A stretch of DNA of 64,000 nt from DATAOG01 sp963753685 (GTDB taxonomy: Bacteria; Pseudomonadota; Alphaproteobacteria; Geminicoccales; Geminicoccaceae): positions 186,001 through 250,000 of the forward strand of contig CAVWDE010000021.1 of assembly GCA_963753685.1 (NCBI GenBank), read 5' to 3'. The notes under the pieces are model-generated. The model was not told the DNA's origin. It worked only from the letters and a program-made list of their open reading frames with translations, and ran no database searches. The position numbers and the translations under genes are program-made. Positions 1 through 11,958 of this stretch are shown here, in pieces. Numbering within the stretch: position 1 is the first letter of the stretch; each line of letters begins with the position of its first letter.

Positions 1-154
1 CGGCGCTCAAGCGGTGATGGAGCGCGTCCTGAATCGCATAGGCGGCAGCCTCGTCCGGCGGCCGACAGGCCGCGGGCAGGCCCGCGAAGCGATGGCGCTC
101 GAGCCGCGCCCGGGCGAGCAGCCCCGCCGCCTGCTCGATCTCCGCCTGTCCCAT
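1..154 (-). CDS. 2-keto-4-pentenoate hydratase family protein (N-terminal part, runs off the left edge)
   Basis: Only the first 51 codons are in the window, read on the minus strand from ATG at 154. The visible protein begins MGQAEIEQAAGLLARARLE and continues with a stretch like AGLPAACRPPDEAAAYAIQ. This is the typical start of the 2-oxopent-4-enoate hydratase/fumarylacetoacetase-like fold (MhpD family), where a helix precedes the PxxxxxAYAIQ segment. The enzymes hydrate 2-hydroxypentadienoates late in meta-cleavage of aromatics, but many members have other 2-keto-acid substrates. A GTG two codons upstream is a possible alternative start. The assignment rests on the N-terminus alone. Confidence 0.6.
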   Translation of the reverse strand, partial: MGQAEIEQAAGLLARARLERHRFAGLPAACRPPDEAAAYAIQDALHHRLSA

Positions 155-210
155 CGCCACCCCGTTGCCCCGGTCCGCAGGCGTGCGGTCCGCCGCCTCG
201 GCGTGACCGG

Positions 211-645
211 TCAGGGCTTCTCTATCACGTCCGACGGGAAAGGCCAGGGCGTCACGGAATGGCGATAGTGGCGGCCGCCGTACGCCACGAGATCGAGCCC
301 GGCATTGGAAGCGATCACCGGCAGGGCCGCCTTGATCAGACGCGCGGCGGCCTCGATGCGGTCGCCGATGACGCCGATGTCTTCCGCCTCGGGCAGCTCA
401 TCGAGCAGACCGTTCAACGTGCCCTCCGCGATCAGCGCCTGCACCGCGGCTTCATGCAGCGTGCCCGCAGGCAGGCAGGAGATCGCCTGCTCCAAGGCTT
501 CGATGGCTTTCAGGTTGGTCCGGCGCCAGAGCTCGATCTGGTCACGGTCGGCGGCGCCGGGCTCGACCTCCAACTCATCGAGGCGCTGCTCCTTCTGCAA
601 CAGCGTCTGCAGCACGGCAGCGAGCGGCGTCACCAGTTCTTCCAT
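211..645 (-). CDS. Hypothetical protein, mostly helical, 144 aa
   Basis: The frame starts at ATG 645 (MEELVTPLAAVLQ) and ends at TGA 211-213. The protein is rich in Leu, Ala, Glu and Asp and looks almost entirely helical for about 110 residues. It then has an aromatic tail with GGRHYRHSVTPWPFPSD. No signal peptide, membrane segment or catalytic motif is visible and I do not recognise the family. The frame is open a further 32 codons upstream, but that part is Arg-rich and looks non-coding. It lies about 50 bp upstream of the hydratase-like gene on the same strand and may be co-transcribed with it. That it is a real gene is inferred from composition only. Confidence 0.45.
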   Translation of the reverse strand: MEELVTPLAAVLQTLLQKEQRLDELEVEPGAADRDQIELWRRTNLKAIEALEQAISCLPAGTLHEAAVQALIAEGTLNGLLDELPEAEDIGVIGDRIEAAARLIKAALPVIASNAGLDLVAYGGRHYRHSVTPWPFPSDVIEKP

Positions 646-1011
646 GGTCCGGGTTCGGTCCCCGAGAGCTGAACGCGTTTGGCCGTGGCGGCGCAAAGAT
701 GACCAGAGCCGTGCAACCAGATCTTTTGCGCACCAAGTCAACCCGTCGCCGCTGCCCAGAAGTTGCCATTGAAGTCAACCGACCATGCAGGCCTCCGTCG
801 CGGCCGTCAATGACGCAACCATCATGTACAGCTGTTGATGGCTCAACGCCTACGCGCAATTTGCCAACAACCCGGATTGCCAGACATCAGGCGAAACAAC
901 TTGCGCTTATACCGCCGGTCGGCGCCGCCAACTTCTGCCCGGCGCAGGATGATCTGACCCCTCGGCAGGCATCCAGGCCCGCTGGCACCGGCCCGCGTCG
1001 ACGGCGCGGGG
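646..1011. other. Intergenic stretch without a recognisable gene
   Basis: These 366 bases lie upstream of the minus-strand hypothetical gene and downstream of the frameshifted DUF6629 gene. Short open frames on both strands have no recognisable protein features. The stretch probably holds the promoter of the gene starting at 645 and the 3' untranslated end of the DUF6629 gene. I see no clear terminator. Confidence 0.4.
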
Positions 1012-1676
1012 TCACCGGCTGCCCACCGCCAGGACCCCGGCGCGCTTGAAATGGAAATACAGCAGCGTGCTGTCGGCAGCGGCGAAGAACCACCAGACGG
1101 AGGTGAAGGTCGCATAGTAGGCATAGGCCGAGATCGCGCCGCCGACGGCGACCACGGCGCCGAGGACACGGAGGATCGGGTGCGAGGAGAGCAGGAGCGG
1201 CACGCAGGTGCAGAGCACATAGGGCAGCTCGCGCCAGACCCAGGACCAGGACAGGGCGTCGAGCGTCGCTCGCGTAGCGCAGGCTGTTGTGGTGGATGGC
1301 GACGGTCGGCGGGTCGGTGAGCAGTGCCACCAGCAGATAGGCCGCGAGGATCGTTCCGAGGCCGACGATCGCGCGGAGGATCTGCCGGCGCTGGGGGTCG
1401 GGCTCGATCAGGAGGACGGCGAGTGGCGTGAGGACCGGCCAGACGACCTCGGCGAAGATCAGGAACGTCCGGGTGAGCGCAGCGACCGCGGGGCTCGCGG
1501 GCGCGCCCGCCAGCAGCAGCCACAGGACGCCTTCGGCCGCCTGCTGCGCGGCGAACAACATTGGCGCGATCGCGAGCGGGATCTGCCGGACGTCCCGGAC
1601 CTGGGCGAGGACGGCGATGCCGATGGCCGCGGTCGTGGCCGCCAGCGTGACGCTGGCCGGCGCGGAAAAAGCACAT
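1012..1676 (-). pseudogene. DUF6629-type membrane protein, broken by two +1 frameshifts
   Basis: The start at 1676 reads Met-Cys-Phe and the shifted frame then reads SAPASVTLAATT. Removing one T from the five-T run next to the start gives MCFSAPAS, the hallmark opening of the DUF6629 family. A second +1 shift near 1261-1270 moves the frame from an AIHHNSLRYA segment to one continuing LSWSWVWRELPYVL. With both single bases removed the gene is exactly 221 codons (220 aa), with about six to seven hydrophobic helices, such as PLAIAPMLFAAQQAAEGVLW and VVWPVLTPLAVLLI. The function of the family is unknown. The breaks may be sequence errors, since similar extra bases occur in other genes here. Confidence 0.7.
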
Positions 1677-2001
1677 GGTGGCGACATCCCGGGCGCGCGT
1701 CTGGCCCGCGAACGGCTCATGAGCGCGAAACACGAACCGGCGCGGCAGCCGGAGAGCAGGGTCCTGGCCCCAAAGGACGATGGGACGGACGGTGGCGCCG
1801 GGTGGCCAGATGATCAGGGCGCAGGGCGATGGTGTCACGGATCGTCCGCGCAGCACACGGGAATACTCGAACGCCATGGTCGGCGGCCGGGCGACCCGAT
1901 CGGCGGCATTGCGACCGGCGGATGGCGGCGGCGTCCGGCGACCTTGCGCCGAGGTTCGGGAAATCTAGACTGGGGGCTCGGAACGGCAGCGGGGTGGGCT
2001 T
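1677..2001. other. Divergent intergenic region between the DUF6629 and CBS/DUF294 genes
   Basis: These 325 bases separate a minus-strand start at 1676 from a plus-strand start at 2002, so they must contain both promoters. No convincing -35/-10 pair, operator dyad or small gene was recognised. A GGGGTGG motif just before 2002 may be the ribosome binding site of the plus-strand gene. Confidence 0.4.
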
Positions 2002-3465
2002 TTGGCGCACAGCCAGACGGCGGCATTCCGGCAGTGCGTGCGCGACCACATGCAGGCGCCGCCGGTGGTCGTGCCGGCCGATCTGCGGGCGCAGGACGTG
2101 GTCGCGCGGATGACCGAGGCGGGCGCCTCGGCTGCGGTCGTGCTGGACGGTGAGCGGCGGCTCGCCGGCATCCTGACGGAGCAGGACGTGACCCGCAGGA
2201 TCGCCGGCCGCGCGGTCGGCGAGCAGCCGGTCGCCCGCCTGATGACCAGCCCGGTCGCCACGATCGCCTGCGATCAGCCGCTCTATCACGCGATCGGCCT
2301 CATGCGCCGGCGCCGCCTGCGCCACATGCCGGTGGTCGATGCCGCAGGTGCGCTCGCCGGCATGCTCTATCTCCACGACGCCCTGGCCGCCGCGAGCGCG
2401 GGCCTGGTCGAGCAGATCGACCGGCTGACCCACGAGACCACGCTCCAAGGCCTGCGCCAGGTCAAGGCCGCCGAGGTCGCGCTGGCGGCCGAGCTGGTCG
2501 CCGACCGGGTGCCGGCGCCGGAAATTCAGAGCCTGATCTCCGGCCTCAACAACGACCTCCATCGCCGGGTGCTGACCCTCGAGCTCGACGCCCTGCGCAC
2601 CGAGGGCTGGGGCGCGCCGCCGGTCGCCTTCGCCGCGATCGTCATGGGCTCGGGCGGGCGCGGCGAGAGCTATCTGTTCCCCGACCAGGACAACGGCTTC
2701 ATCCTCGCCGACTATCGGGACGCCGAGCACACCCGGATCGACGCCTTCTTCATCGAGCTCGCGGCCCGCATGAACCGGCACCTGGAGGAACTCGGCTTTC
2801 CGCTCTGCCGGGGCGGGGTGATGGCGATCAACCCGGTCTGGCGCAAGACCATCAGCCAGTGGCGCCAGCAGGTGACCCGCTGGGTCGCGCGCCGCACCGG
2901 GGTGGCGCTTCAGCTCGCCGACGTCCTGTTCGACTTCCAGAGCGTGTTCGGCGAGGTCGCGCTCGCGGACCAGCTGCGCCAGACCATCCTCGGCCTCTGC
3001 CACGCCAACCCGGGCTTCCTGCGTGAGATGTTCGGAGTCCAGGCCGACCATCGGGCCGGGCTCGGCTGGTTCGGGCGCCTGCTGACCGAGCGCGAGGATC
3101 CCGCGCACAAGGGCCACATCAATCTGAAATACGCCGGCACTCTGCCGCTCGCCGAAGTGGTCCGGCTGCTGGCATTGCGCGCCGGCATCGAGGCCACCGG
3201 CACCCTCGCCCGCATCGCGGCGCTAGGCCAGGCGGGCGAGCTGTCGCGCGACCTCCAGGACCATCTCACCGGCGCCTTCGACCACATCACCGGTCTGCAG
3301 CTGCGCCAGCAGATCGCGGACTTTCAGGCCGGCCGGCCGGTCTCCAACTTCGTCGACCCGGCCCGCCTCACCGAGCGCGAGACGCTCCTGCTCAAGGACG
3401 GCTTCCGGGCGATCAACGAGTTTCGCGCCCGGGTCCGGGCCGAGCTGACCGGCGATGTTTTTTGA
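2002..3465 (+). CDS. CBS-domain protein with DUF294 putative nucleotidyltransferase
   Basis: The 487-residue protein has two CBS motifs in the first about 130 residues (VVLDGERRLAGILTEQDVTR and RHMPVVDAAGALAGMLYLHD). A DUF294 nucleotidyltransferase-like domain follows with the signature GSGGRGESYLFPDQDNGF. A C-terminal DUF294 helical domain ends NEFRARVRAEL. CBS pairs bind adenine nucleotides; the DUF294 part resembles the uridylyl/adenylyltransferase fold of GlnD and GlnE. In many proteobacteria this protein type is encoded near transporter-like kinases and PAS/DnaQ exonucleases; here those lie about 13 kb away at 16.3-21.8 kb. The start is TTG at 2002 with GGGGTGG before it; ATG at 2050 is an alternative. 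Its substrate is not known. Confidence 0.85.
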   Translation: MAHSQTAAFRQCVRDHMQAPPVVVPADLRAQDVVARMTEAGASAAVVLDGERRLAGILTEQDVTRRIAGRAVGEQPVARLMTSPVATIACDQPLYHAIGLMRRRRLRHMPVVDAAGALAGMLYLHDALAAASAGLVEQIDRLTHETTLQGLRQVKAAEVALAAELVADRVPAPEIQSLISGLNNDLHRRVLTLELDALRTEGWGAPPVAFAAIVMGSGGRGESYLFPDQDNGFILADYRDAEHTRIDAFFIELAARMNRHLEELGFPLCRGGVMAINPVWRKTISQWRQQVTRWVARRTGVALQLADVLFDFQSVFGEVALADQLRQTILGLCHANPGFLREMFGVQADHRAGLGWFGRLLTEREDPAHKGHINLKYAGTLPLAEVVRLLALRAGIEATGTLARIAALGQAGELSRDLQDHLTGAFDHITGLQLRQQIADFQAGRPVSNFVDPARLTERETLLLKDGFRAINEFRARVRAELTGDVF

Positions 3466-3503
3466 CCGATCGCCGGTCCCGTCCGATCAGGCGAGGGCTT
3501 GGC

Positions 3504-3755
3504 CTAGCGGCCGGCCCCGGCCTGGCTGGCGAGGCGGCGGGCGATCGCGTCGATGTCGCCGCGCAGGACGCCGACATCGGCCAGCTGCTGGTCGCTCAGA
3601 GCCGAGAGCTCGGCAACCGTGGCGCGCTGGTGGCGGCGCTCGGCGAGCCAGGCGTTGAGCTGTGCGAACACCTCGCCCAGGCGGCGGGTGGTGACGGACT
3701 GGGCGCGGCCGGCCAGGAGGTCGGCGCGCTCCGGGGTGATGACGTGGGTCGCCAT
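3504..3755 (-). CDS. DUF1127 domain small protein
   Basis: This 83-residue protein starts at ATG 3755 behind a good GAGGAG ribosome binding site. The C-terminal half carries the DUF1127 (YjiS-like) signature: an Arg-rich helix around residues 40-45, then LSALSDQQLADVGVLRGDI. Alphaproteobacterial DUF1127 proteins are small, basic and often stress- or phosphate-related, and some act in RNA turnover; the role of this copy is not known. It is convergent with the CBS/DUF294 gene and divergent from the dehalogenase. A dyad at 3876-3890 sits in its upstream region. Confidence 0.8.
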   Translation of the reverse strand: MATHVITPERADLLAGRAQSVTTRRLGEVFAQLNAWLAERRHQRATVAELSALSDQQLADVGVLRGDIDAIARRLASQAGAGR

Positions 3756-3875
3756 CTCAGGCACTCCTCGAAGCATGCTGTTGCGGGGCTGGCGGACAAC
3801 CGCGAAGGCTGCAGTCCGTGCCAGCGGTGTTCTCCAGGTGGGCAGCCGCCCGGAGCTTCCAGAAGAGGGCTTTTT

Positions 3876-3890
3876 GCATTGCAGCAATGC
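3876..3890. promoter_or_regulatory. Candidate operator: GCATTGC-A-GCAATGC dyad
   Basis: Two perfect 7-base arms surround a central A. The dyad lies in the divergent region between the DUF1127 gene (start 3755) and the dehalogenase (start 3994), next to a five-T run. Its ATTGC-N-GCAAT core fits the T-N11-A type of site used by LysR-family regulators, but no such regulator is encoded nearby. The role is inferred from symmetry and position only. Confidence 0.35.
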
Positions 3891-3993
3891 GCCCGGAACG
3901 AGGCTCCACGGGCCTCTCGCGGCGCCGGCTTGACAGCGCCGGGGCGGGCGCCAAGGCTCATGACGGCGACCATCTGCGAGAAGGGGCGGACCG

Positions 3994-4869
3994 ATGTTCG
4001 AAGGCTTCGAGACCCGGGACGTGAGCACGGCCGGGACCAGCATCCGTCTGCGCGTCGGCGGCTCGGGGCCGCCGGTTCTGCTGCTCCACGGCTACCCGCA
4101 GACCCATGTCCTCTGGCATCGGGTAGCGCCCCGGCTGGCCGGGCGTTTCACCGTCGTCTGCCCGGATCTGCGCGGCTACGGCGACAGCGGCAAGCCCGCG
4201 TCCGACGCCGAGCATCGGGTCTACAGCAAGCGCGCGACCGCGCTGGACATGGTCGAGGTCATGGCATCGCTCGGCCACCAGCGCTTCATGGTCGCGGGCC
4301 ACGACCGTGGCGGCCGGGTCGGCCATCGCCTGGCGCTCGACCATCCGGAGCGGGCCCTGAAGCTCGCGGTGCTCGACATCGTGCCGACCCGGACCATCTT
4401 CCGCGCGACCAATCAGGCGATCGCGACCGGCTACTACCATTGGTTCTTCCTGATCCAGCCGGGCGGCCTGCCCGAGCACCTGATCGGCGCCGACCCGGTC
4501 TTTTTTCTCCACTGGCTGCTCGGGCGCTGGGGAACGGGCCTGGAGGCCTTCGCGCTCGAGGCGCTGGCCGAGTACGAGCGCTGCTTCCAGGACCCGGCGA
4601 CGATCCACGCCACCTGCGAGGACTACCGCGCCGCCGCCTCGATCGACCTCGCCCACGACGAGGCCGACCTCGACCACAAGATCGCCTGCCCGGTCCTGGC
4701 TCTATGGGGCAAGCGCGGCCTGATGGAGCGCCATTTCGACGTGCTCGCGACTTGGCGCGAGCGGGCCGCCGGCGCGGTCAGCGGCCACGCCCTCGACTGC
4801 GGCCACTTCCTGCCCGAGGAACGGCCCGAGGAGACAGCGACCGCGCTGCTCGAGTTCTTCAGCGGGTAG
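3994..4869 (+). CDS. Haloacetate (fluoroacetate) dehalogenase-like alpha/beta hydrolase
   Basis: The 291-residue protein has the complete alpha/beta hydrolase layout and matches the fluoroacetate dehalogenase pattern closely. The nucleophile motif GHDRGGR puts Asp at 104 with Arg 105 and Arg 108. VLDIVP gives the acid Asp 128, GYYHWFF gives the halide-binding His 149 and Trp 150, CEDYRA gives Tyr 211, and CGHF gives the catalytic His 271. These enzymes hydrolyse the C-F or C-Cl bond of haloacetates to glycolate through an ester on the nucleophilic Asp. An Asp rather than Ser nucleophile separates it from esterases; epoxide hydrolases share the Asp but not the HW pair. It is cytosolic (no signal peptide) and overlaps the next, convergent gene by 11 bases. 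Confidence 0.85.
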   Translation: MFEGFETRDVSTAGTSIRLRVGGSGPPVLLLHGYPQTHVLWHRVAPRLAGRFTVVCPDLRGYGDSGKPASDAEHRVYSKRATALDMVEVMASLGHQRFMVAGHDRGGRVGHRLALDHPERALKLAVLDIVPTRTIFRATNQAIATGYYHWFFLIQPGGLPEHLIGADPVFFLHWLLGRWGTGLEAFALEALAEYERCFQDPATIHATCEDYRAAASIDLAHDEADLDHKIACPVLALWGKRGLMERHFDVLATWRERAAGAVSGHALDCGHFLPEERPEETATALLEFFSG

Positions 4870-5692
4870 AAGGGTCCTCGATGGCCCGAAGATAGCGCTC
4901 GGCCGACCGCCGCAGGGCGCGCTTGCCGTCCGCGCGCACCACGAGATCGAACCAGCCGCCATAGATCCGCTCGAACGCGAACGGCTCGAGCCGGTCCATG
5001 ATCCGACGCACCGCGCTGGCCGAAAGCGGGATGAAGTTGGGATAACTGCGCATGAAGCTGACGAAACGCCGGTCCTGGACCACCTGGACGATGTCGCCGG
5101 AGAGAAGCGCGCCCCGGCCGTCCGCCGCATCCGCCCAGTGCAGCACCTGACCACCCGGGAAATGGCCGCCAAGCCGGAGCAGCGTCAGCCCCGGCCCGAG
5201 CGCCAGCCGCTCGCCCTCCCAGAACCGGATCGCCGGGTTCGGCCGCATCACCCACGCCCGGTCGTCGGCATGCAGCCAGATCGGCGCCCCGCCGAACGCC
5301 CGGCTCCACTCGACCATGGAGCTGTAGAAATGCGGATGCGACACCGCAATCCCGCCGAGCCCGCCCAGCCCCTCGACCACCCGCACCGCGGCCTCATCGA
5401 CCAGACTGATGCAGTCCCAAAGCAGGTTCCGCCCCGACCCCTCGTTCGGCCGGGCCGGCACCAGCAGCGCCCGCTGGCCGATCGCAAAACGCGGCTCACA
5501 ACCGATCCCGAGCAGCCCGTCGCCCTCGTCCCGCACCGCCAGCCGATGGCCGCCCCGCAGGGCCTCGAGCGTCGTCCACCGCTGCCCCGCCCAACCCACG
5601 AACTGGCGCTCGTCCGCACAGACCGGACAGACCGCGGGCGGCCGCTCGCTGTCCTTGAACTGCACGCCACAGGTGACGCAGATCGGATGCAT
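4859..5692 (-). CDS. Metallo-beta-lactamase-fold protein with N-terminal zinc ribbon
   Basis: The 277-residue protein starts at ATG 5692 behind AAGGAG. Cys 5/8 and Cys 22/25 form a zinc-ribbon-like N-terminus (CVTC...CPVC). The rest has MBL-fold features: SHPHFYSS at the position of the usual HxHxDH, then GGHFPGGQ and LLSGDIVQV. The Asp and last His of HxHxDH are replaced, so one metal site is altered or lost. The natural substrate is unknown, and hydrolase activity should not be assumed. No signal peptide is seen. It is divergent from the coiled-coil gene starting at 5775. Confidence 0.75.
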   Translation of the reverse strand: MHPICVTCGVQFKDSERPPAVCPVCADERQFVGWAGQRWTTLEALRGGHRLAVRDEGDGLLGIGCEPRFAIGQRALLVPARPNEGSGRNLLWDCISLVDEAAVRVVEGLGGLGGIAVSHPHFYSSMVEWSRAFGGAPIWLHADDRAWVMRPNPAIRFWEGERLALGPGLTLLRLGGHFPGGQVLHWADAADGRGALLSGDIVQVVQDRRFVSFMRSYPNFIPLSASAVRRIMDRLEPFAFERIYGGWFDLVVRADGKRALRRSAERYLRAIEDPSTR

Positions 5693-5774
5693 GTCGTGCT
5701 CCTTCCCTGGCCCAGCCACAGGTCCCATGATTGATGCGCGACCCGCTGCCACGCGCTATATTGAAGCTGCGCAT

Positions 5775-6080
5775 ATGGGAAAAGCGGCCTTGGACACCCT
5801 CAGGATCGCACGCGACCTCAGCGAAGGAAACGTCTTCTCTCACGAGCAGGCGGAACGCCTCGGCAACGCCTTCGCGACCTACTGGGCCGAGGTCCGGAGC
5901 GAGCTCGTGACGAGGGAGCACCTCGACGCCCGCCTGGCCCAGCTGGAGGCGAAGTTCGACGGCCGCTTGGCGCAGCTCGAATCCCGGCTCGAGACCCGGC
6001 TAGCCCAGATGCAGAACAGGATTCTCTCCGCCCAGGTCGCGCTGTTCGTCTTGCTCGGCGTCGCGCTCTACTTCAAGTAG
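5775..6080 (+). CDS. DUF1640-like coiled-coil protein with C-terminal membrane anchor
   Basis: This 101-residue protein has three parts. An N-terminal segment (TLRIARDLSEGNVFSHEQAE) resembles DUF1640/CCDC90 proteins. A heptad-patterned coiled coil between residues 52 and 80 repeats ARLAQLEAKF-type units. A single hydrophobic helix sits at the end (ALFVLLGVALYFK). The topology suggests a small inner-membrane protein with a cytoplasmic coiled coil. Such genes are common in alphaproteobacteria and their function is not established. The start was placed at ATG 5775 because upstream codons in the frame look non-coding. Confidence 0.7.
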   Translation: MGKAALDTLRIARDLSEGNVFSHEQAERLGNAFATYWAEVRSELVTREHLDARLAQLEAKFDGRLAQLESRLETRLAQMQNRILSAQVALFVLLGVALYFK

Positions 6081-6089
6081 CACCCTCGC

Positions 6090-7578
6090 TCACTCCGCCG
6101 CGCTCTTTCCCCGCCGCTCGGCGAGCAGCGCCTCGGCACGCGCCAGGTTGCCCTCCGCAATTCCCGCGAAGTGGCTCGCGCCGGCGGGCCCGAACACTTC
6201 CATCGCCGCGCGATAGGCGGCGACCGCCTCGTAGCCGCTGCGTGCCGTCCTCGCGCTCGCTGAGCGTTGAGAGCGCGGTGCCGAGGTTGTTCTGGGTCAT
6301 GGCCCAGTCGAGCGGGACGCGCTCGCGCGTCCTGACCCCCAGGGCGGCGCGATAGGCGTCGACCGCCTGTTCCAGCCGCTGCGTGCCGTCCTCGCGCTCG
6401 CCGAGCGTCTCGAGCGCGTTGCCGAGATTGTCCTGGGTCATCGCCCAGTCGAGCGGGACGCGCTCGCGCGTCCTGACCTCCAGGGCGGCGCGATAGGTGT
6501 CGACCGCCTGTTCCAGCCGCTGCGTGCCGGCCTCGCGCGCGCCAAGCGCTCTGAGCGCGGCGCCGAGGTTGTTCTGGGTCATGGCCCAGTCGAGCGGGAC
6601 GCGCTCGCGCGTCCTGACCTCCAGGGCGGCGCGATAGGCGGCGACCGCCTCGTCCAGCCGCTGCGTGCCGGCCTCGCGCGCGCCGAGCGTTGAGAGCGCG
6701 GTGCCGAGGTTGTTCTGGGTCATGGCCCAGTCGAGCGGGACGCGCTCGCGCGTCCTGACCTCCAGGGCGGCGCGATATTCGTCCACGGCTGCTTCGAGCG
6801 GCTCGTTCTCGCCAGCCTGCTCGCCGATCGTTTGGGCCGCCAAAGCCAACGAGAAGCGCAGGTCCGCCTTCTGTTCTTCGTCCAGCTCCGGCGGCGGGTT
6901 TGCGAGCAGTTGCTCGATCTTGGACCGGGCCGGTTTCAGCACGCCGACCAGATACGTGCCCGCCTGTTCGGTCGCCGGGGCAACCTGCGCGAGCGCGACG
7001 CCTTGAAGCTGGGCGCCGAGATCGGGGAAATTCTCCGGCAAGGTGAGCTTTTCGGTCAGAGAATAGGACGGAGCGCCGAGGGTGCTGCTGCCGCTGCTCA
7101 GGAACCAGAGGTTAAGTTCCCGATCGGCCTTCTTGACCTCGCCCCAGATCAGCAGGTCGGCGTTGCGGGCTTCGAGGAGCGCCCGCCCCTCTTCGCTCGC
7201 CGCAGCCTTGGCGGCGGCGAGCGAGCCGCCGGTCACATTCAGCCGGACCACGCGACAGGTCGAGCGCACGTCGAGCCCGCGCTCGTTCAAGAACACGTCC
7301 CGCACCAGTCTGGTCTGCTGGCCCTCGGGATCGCCGGCCAGATTGCTGATCAGGATCGTGAACTGCGTGCCCGGGGCCGGCTTGCGGAACTGCTCCTCGG
7401 CCAGACACACGAGATCGTGCGGCGCGGGCAGCAGTTCGGTCGCGACCGAACCAAAGTAGGCAGCGACAACACCTCCAAGACCGACCGCGCCCCAGAGCCA
7501 GAGCCCAAGTCTCTTCAAGCGCGCTCGGGTTCGACGCCAGCGGGTCGGCTCGTACAGATCCGCGTAGGTGCGTTCCAT
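6090..7578 (-). CDS. Membrane-anchored tetratricopeptide repeat protein (C-terminus frameshifted)
   Basis: The start is ATG 7578. Residues 1-50 are basic, then one membrane helix (LWLWGAVGLGGVVAAYFG) leads to a periplasmic or extracytoplasmic domain of about 220 residues. This contains TQFTILISNLAGD and ADLLIWGEVK, resembling the nucleotide-cyclase-associated TolB-like fold. The C-terminal part consists of 47-residue TPR_12-type repeats containing RVPLDWAMTQNNLG. A 2-bp deletion at about 6232 shifts the last about 48 codons. Restoring it gives a normal ending (AEALLAERRGKSAAE) and a stop at 6090, 496 residues in all. Read without correction, the frame runs to 6073 with an unlikely Arg/Gly-rich tail. 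It is probably a protein-interaction scaffold; the partner is unknown. Confidence 0.75.
6212..6805. repeat. 141-bp tandem DNA repeats encoding TPR units
   Basis: The same anchor (GCCCAGTCGAGCGGGACGCG) recurs at about 6302, 6443, 6584 and 6725, an exact 141-base period (47 codons), with few base differences between units. The distance between corresponding bases of the last two coding units (6212 and 6351) is 139, two less than the period, which locates a CC deletion at about 6232. Near-identity at DNA level indicates recent expansion or gene conversion. It also makes the region prone to copy-number and assembly errors. Confidence 0.85.
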
Positions 7579-8440
7579 GGGCGCCGCAATCCCTTCGCTC
7601 GGAATGCACCCCCCATTCTGCGCCGACCGGCGCTCGCCTTCAACCAAATCGCGCCCGCGGCCCCGCTCCGAGCACGCTTTGCGGGATCGAGGGATTGACC
7701 GCTCTGGACCGGTCGGCTGCACGCTTCTGTGCCCTGCGTCCGATTGATGGTTCGATCAAGGTGGACTCAATTCTCCATCCTTGACCGGGCACGATCAATC
7801 ATTGAAGATCCTACAAGCCTCTGCACATGCTACGAAATATCGATCTGGAGACAGACCCTGAGATCCATGGAGTCCATGGACTCCAGCTTGATCTCATTGA
7901 TTTTGCCGACCACTTCACGCTGAGGCGACACTTGTGTGTTACGCCAGGTAAATCAAGCGACGGATCCGGGCGATGCCTGTGCACTCTCAATGCCCAAATC
8001 GATCAATCTGTCGACAAATACACATAGTCGACTTTTCCGCTGGCACAATTCGATTGTTGCATGGGTCCACGATAGGGTCTGGTCACTCCGAGATCATCTG
8101 ATTTGTAATCGCTACGGGCACAAAATGTCCTCCACCCGCATCAATATGAACGTCGCCCCGGCATCAATCTCAATCCGAAACAGCCCCGGATTGACTCAAT
8201 CCCCATGCCTCTGACCACCCCCTGCCTCCGCTCCCGACCTTCCCGCCCCGCCCCCCGACCCGGGGCCAAAGGGGGCGGCGGCCGCACCTGTTCCACCATC
8301 CGGAACCCTGTCAAGCCACGGTTAACAAATCCTTGCCAGCCGGCGAAAAATTCTGCCGCACGCCGCGCCGCGAAAGTGTGAAGCAAAGATCGCAAACCGA
8401 TGTTATCAAACGCAAAAATTCGGCCCACCGCGGCTCGCGG
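7579..8440. other. Gene-free, lower-GC intergenic island with palindromes
   Basis: About 860 bases lie between the TPR gene start (7578) and the metH stop (8441), both on the minus strand. Between roughly 7730 and 8210 the GC content drops to about half (28 of 60 in 7801-7860; 31 of 60 in 8101-8160), far below the flanking genes. No open frame has credible protein features. It contains perfect palindromes at 7868-7885 (TGGAGTCCATGGACTCCA) and 8187-8201 (GGATTGA-C-TCAATCC), and several GATCAAT motifs. It may be decayed foreign DNA or a structured regulatory region; no gene remnant was identified. Confidence 0.55.

Positions 8441-8441
<1 letters not shown>
8411..8441 (-). terminator. Weak hairpin at the end of metH
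   Basis: On the minus strand a 6-base-pair stem with a 3-base loop (ACCGCG-AGC-CGCGGT, 8427-8441) begins at the metH stop codon. A five-T run follows about nine bases beyond it. The spacing between stem and T-run is too long for a classical intrinsic terminator, so this is only a possibility. Confidence 0.25.
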
Positions 8442-11947
<3,506 letters not shown>

Positions 11948-11958
11948 AAGGGTCAACC

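Noticed and set aside
6212..6805. Regular repeats as a possible CRISPR array
   Set aside because: The 141-bp period is contiguous coding sequence for TPR units without unique spacers.
7729..8214. Three short plus-strand open frames in the lower-GC island
   Set aside because: None has a ribosome site, hydrophobic pattern or family motif; lengths are what chance gives at this composition.
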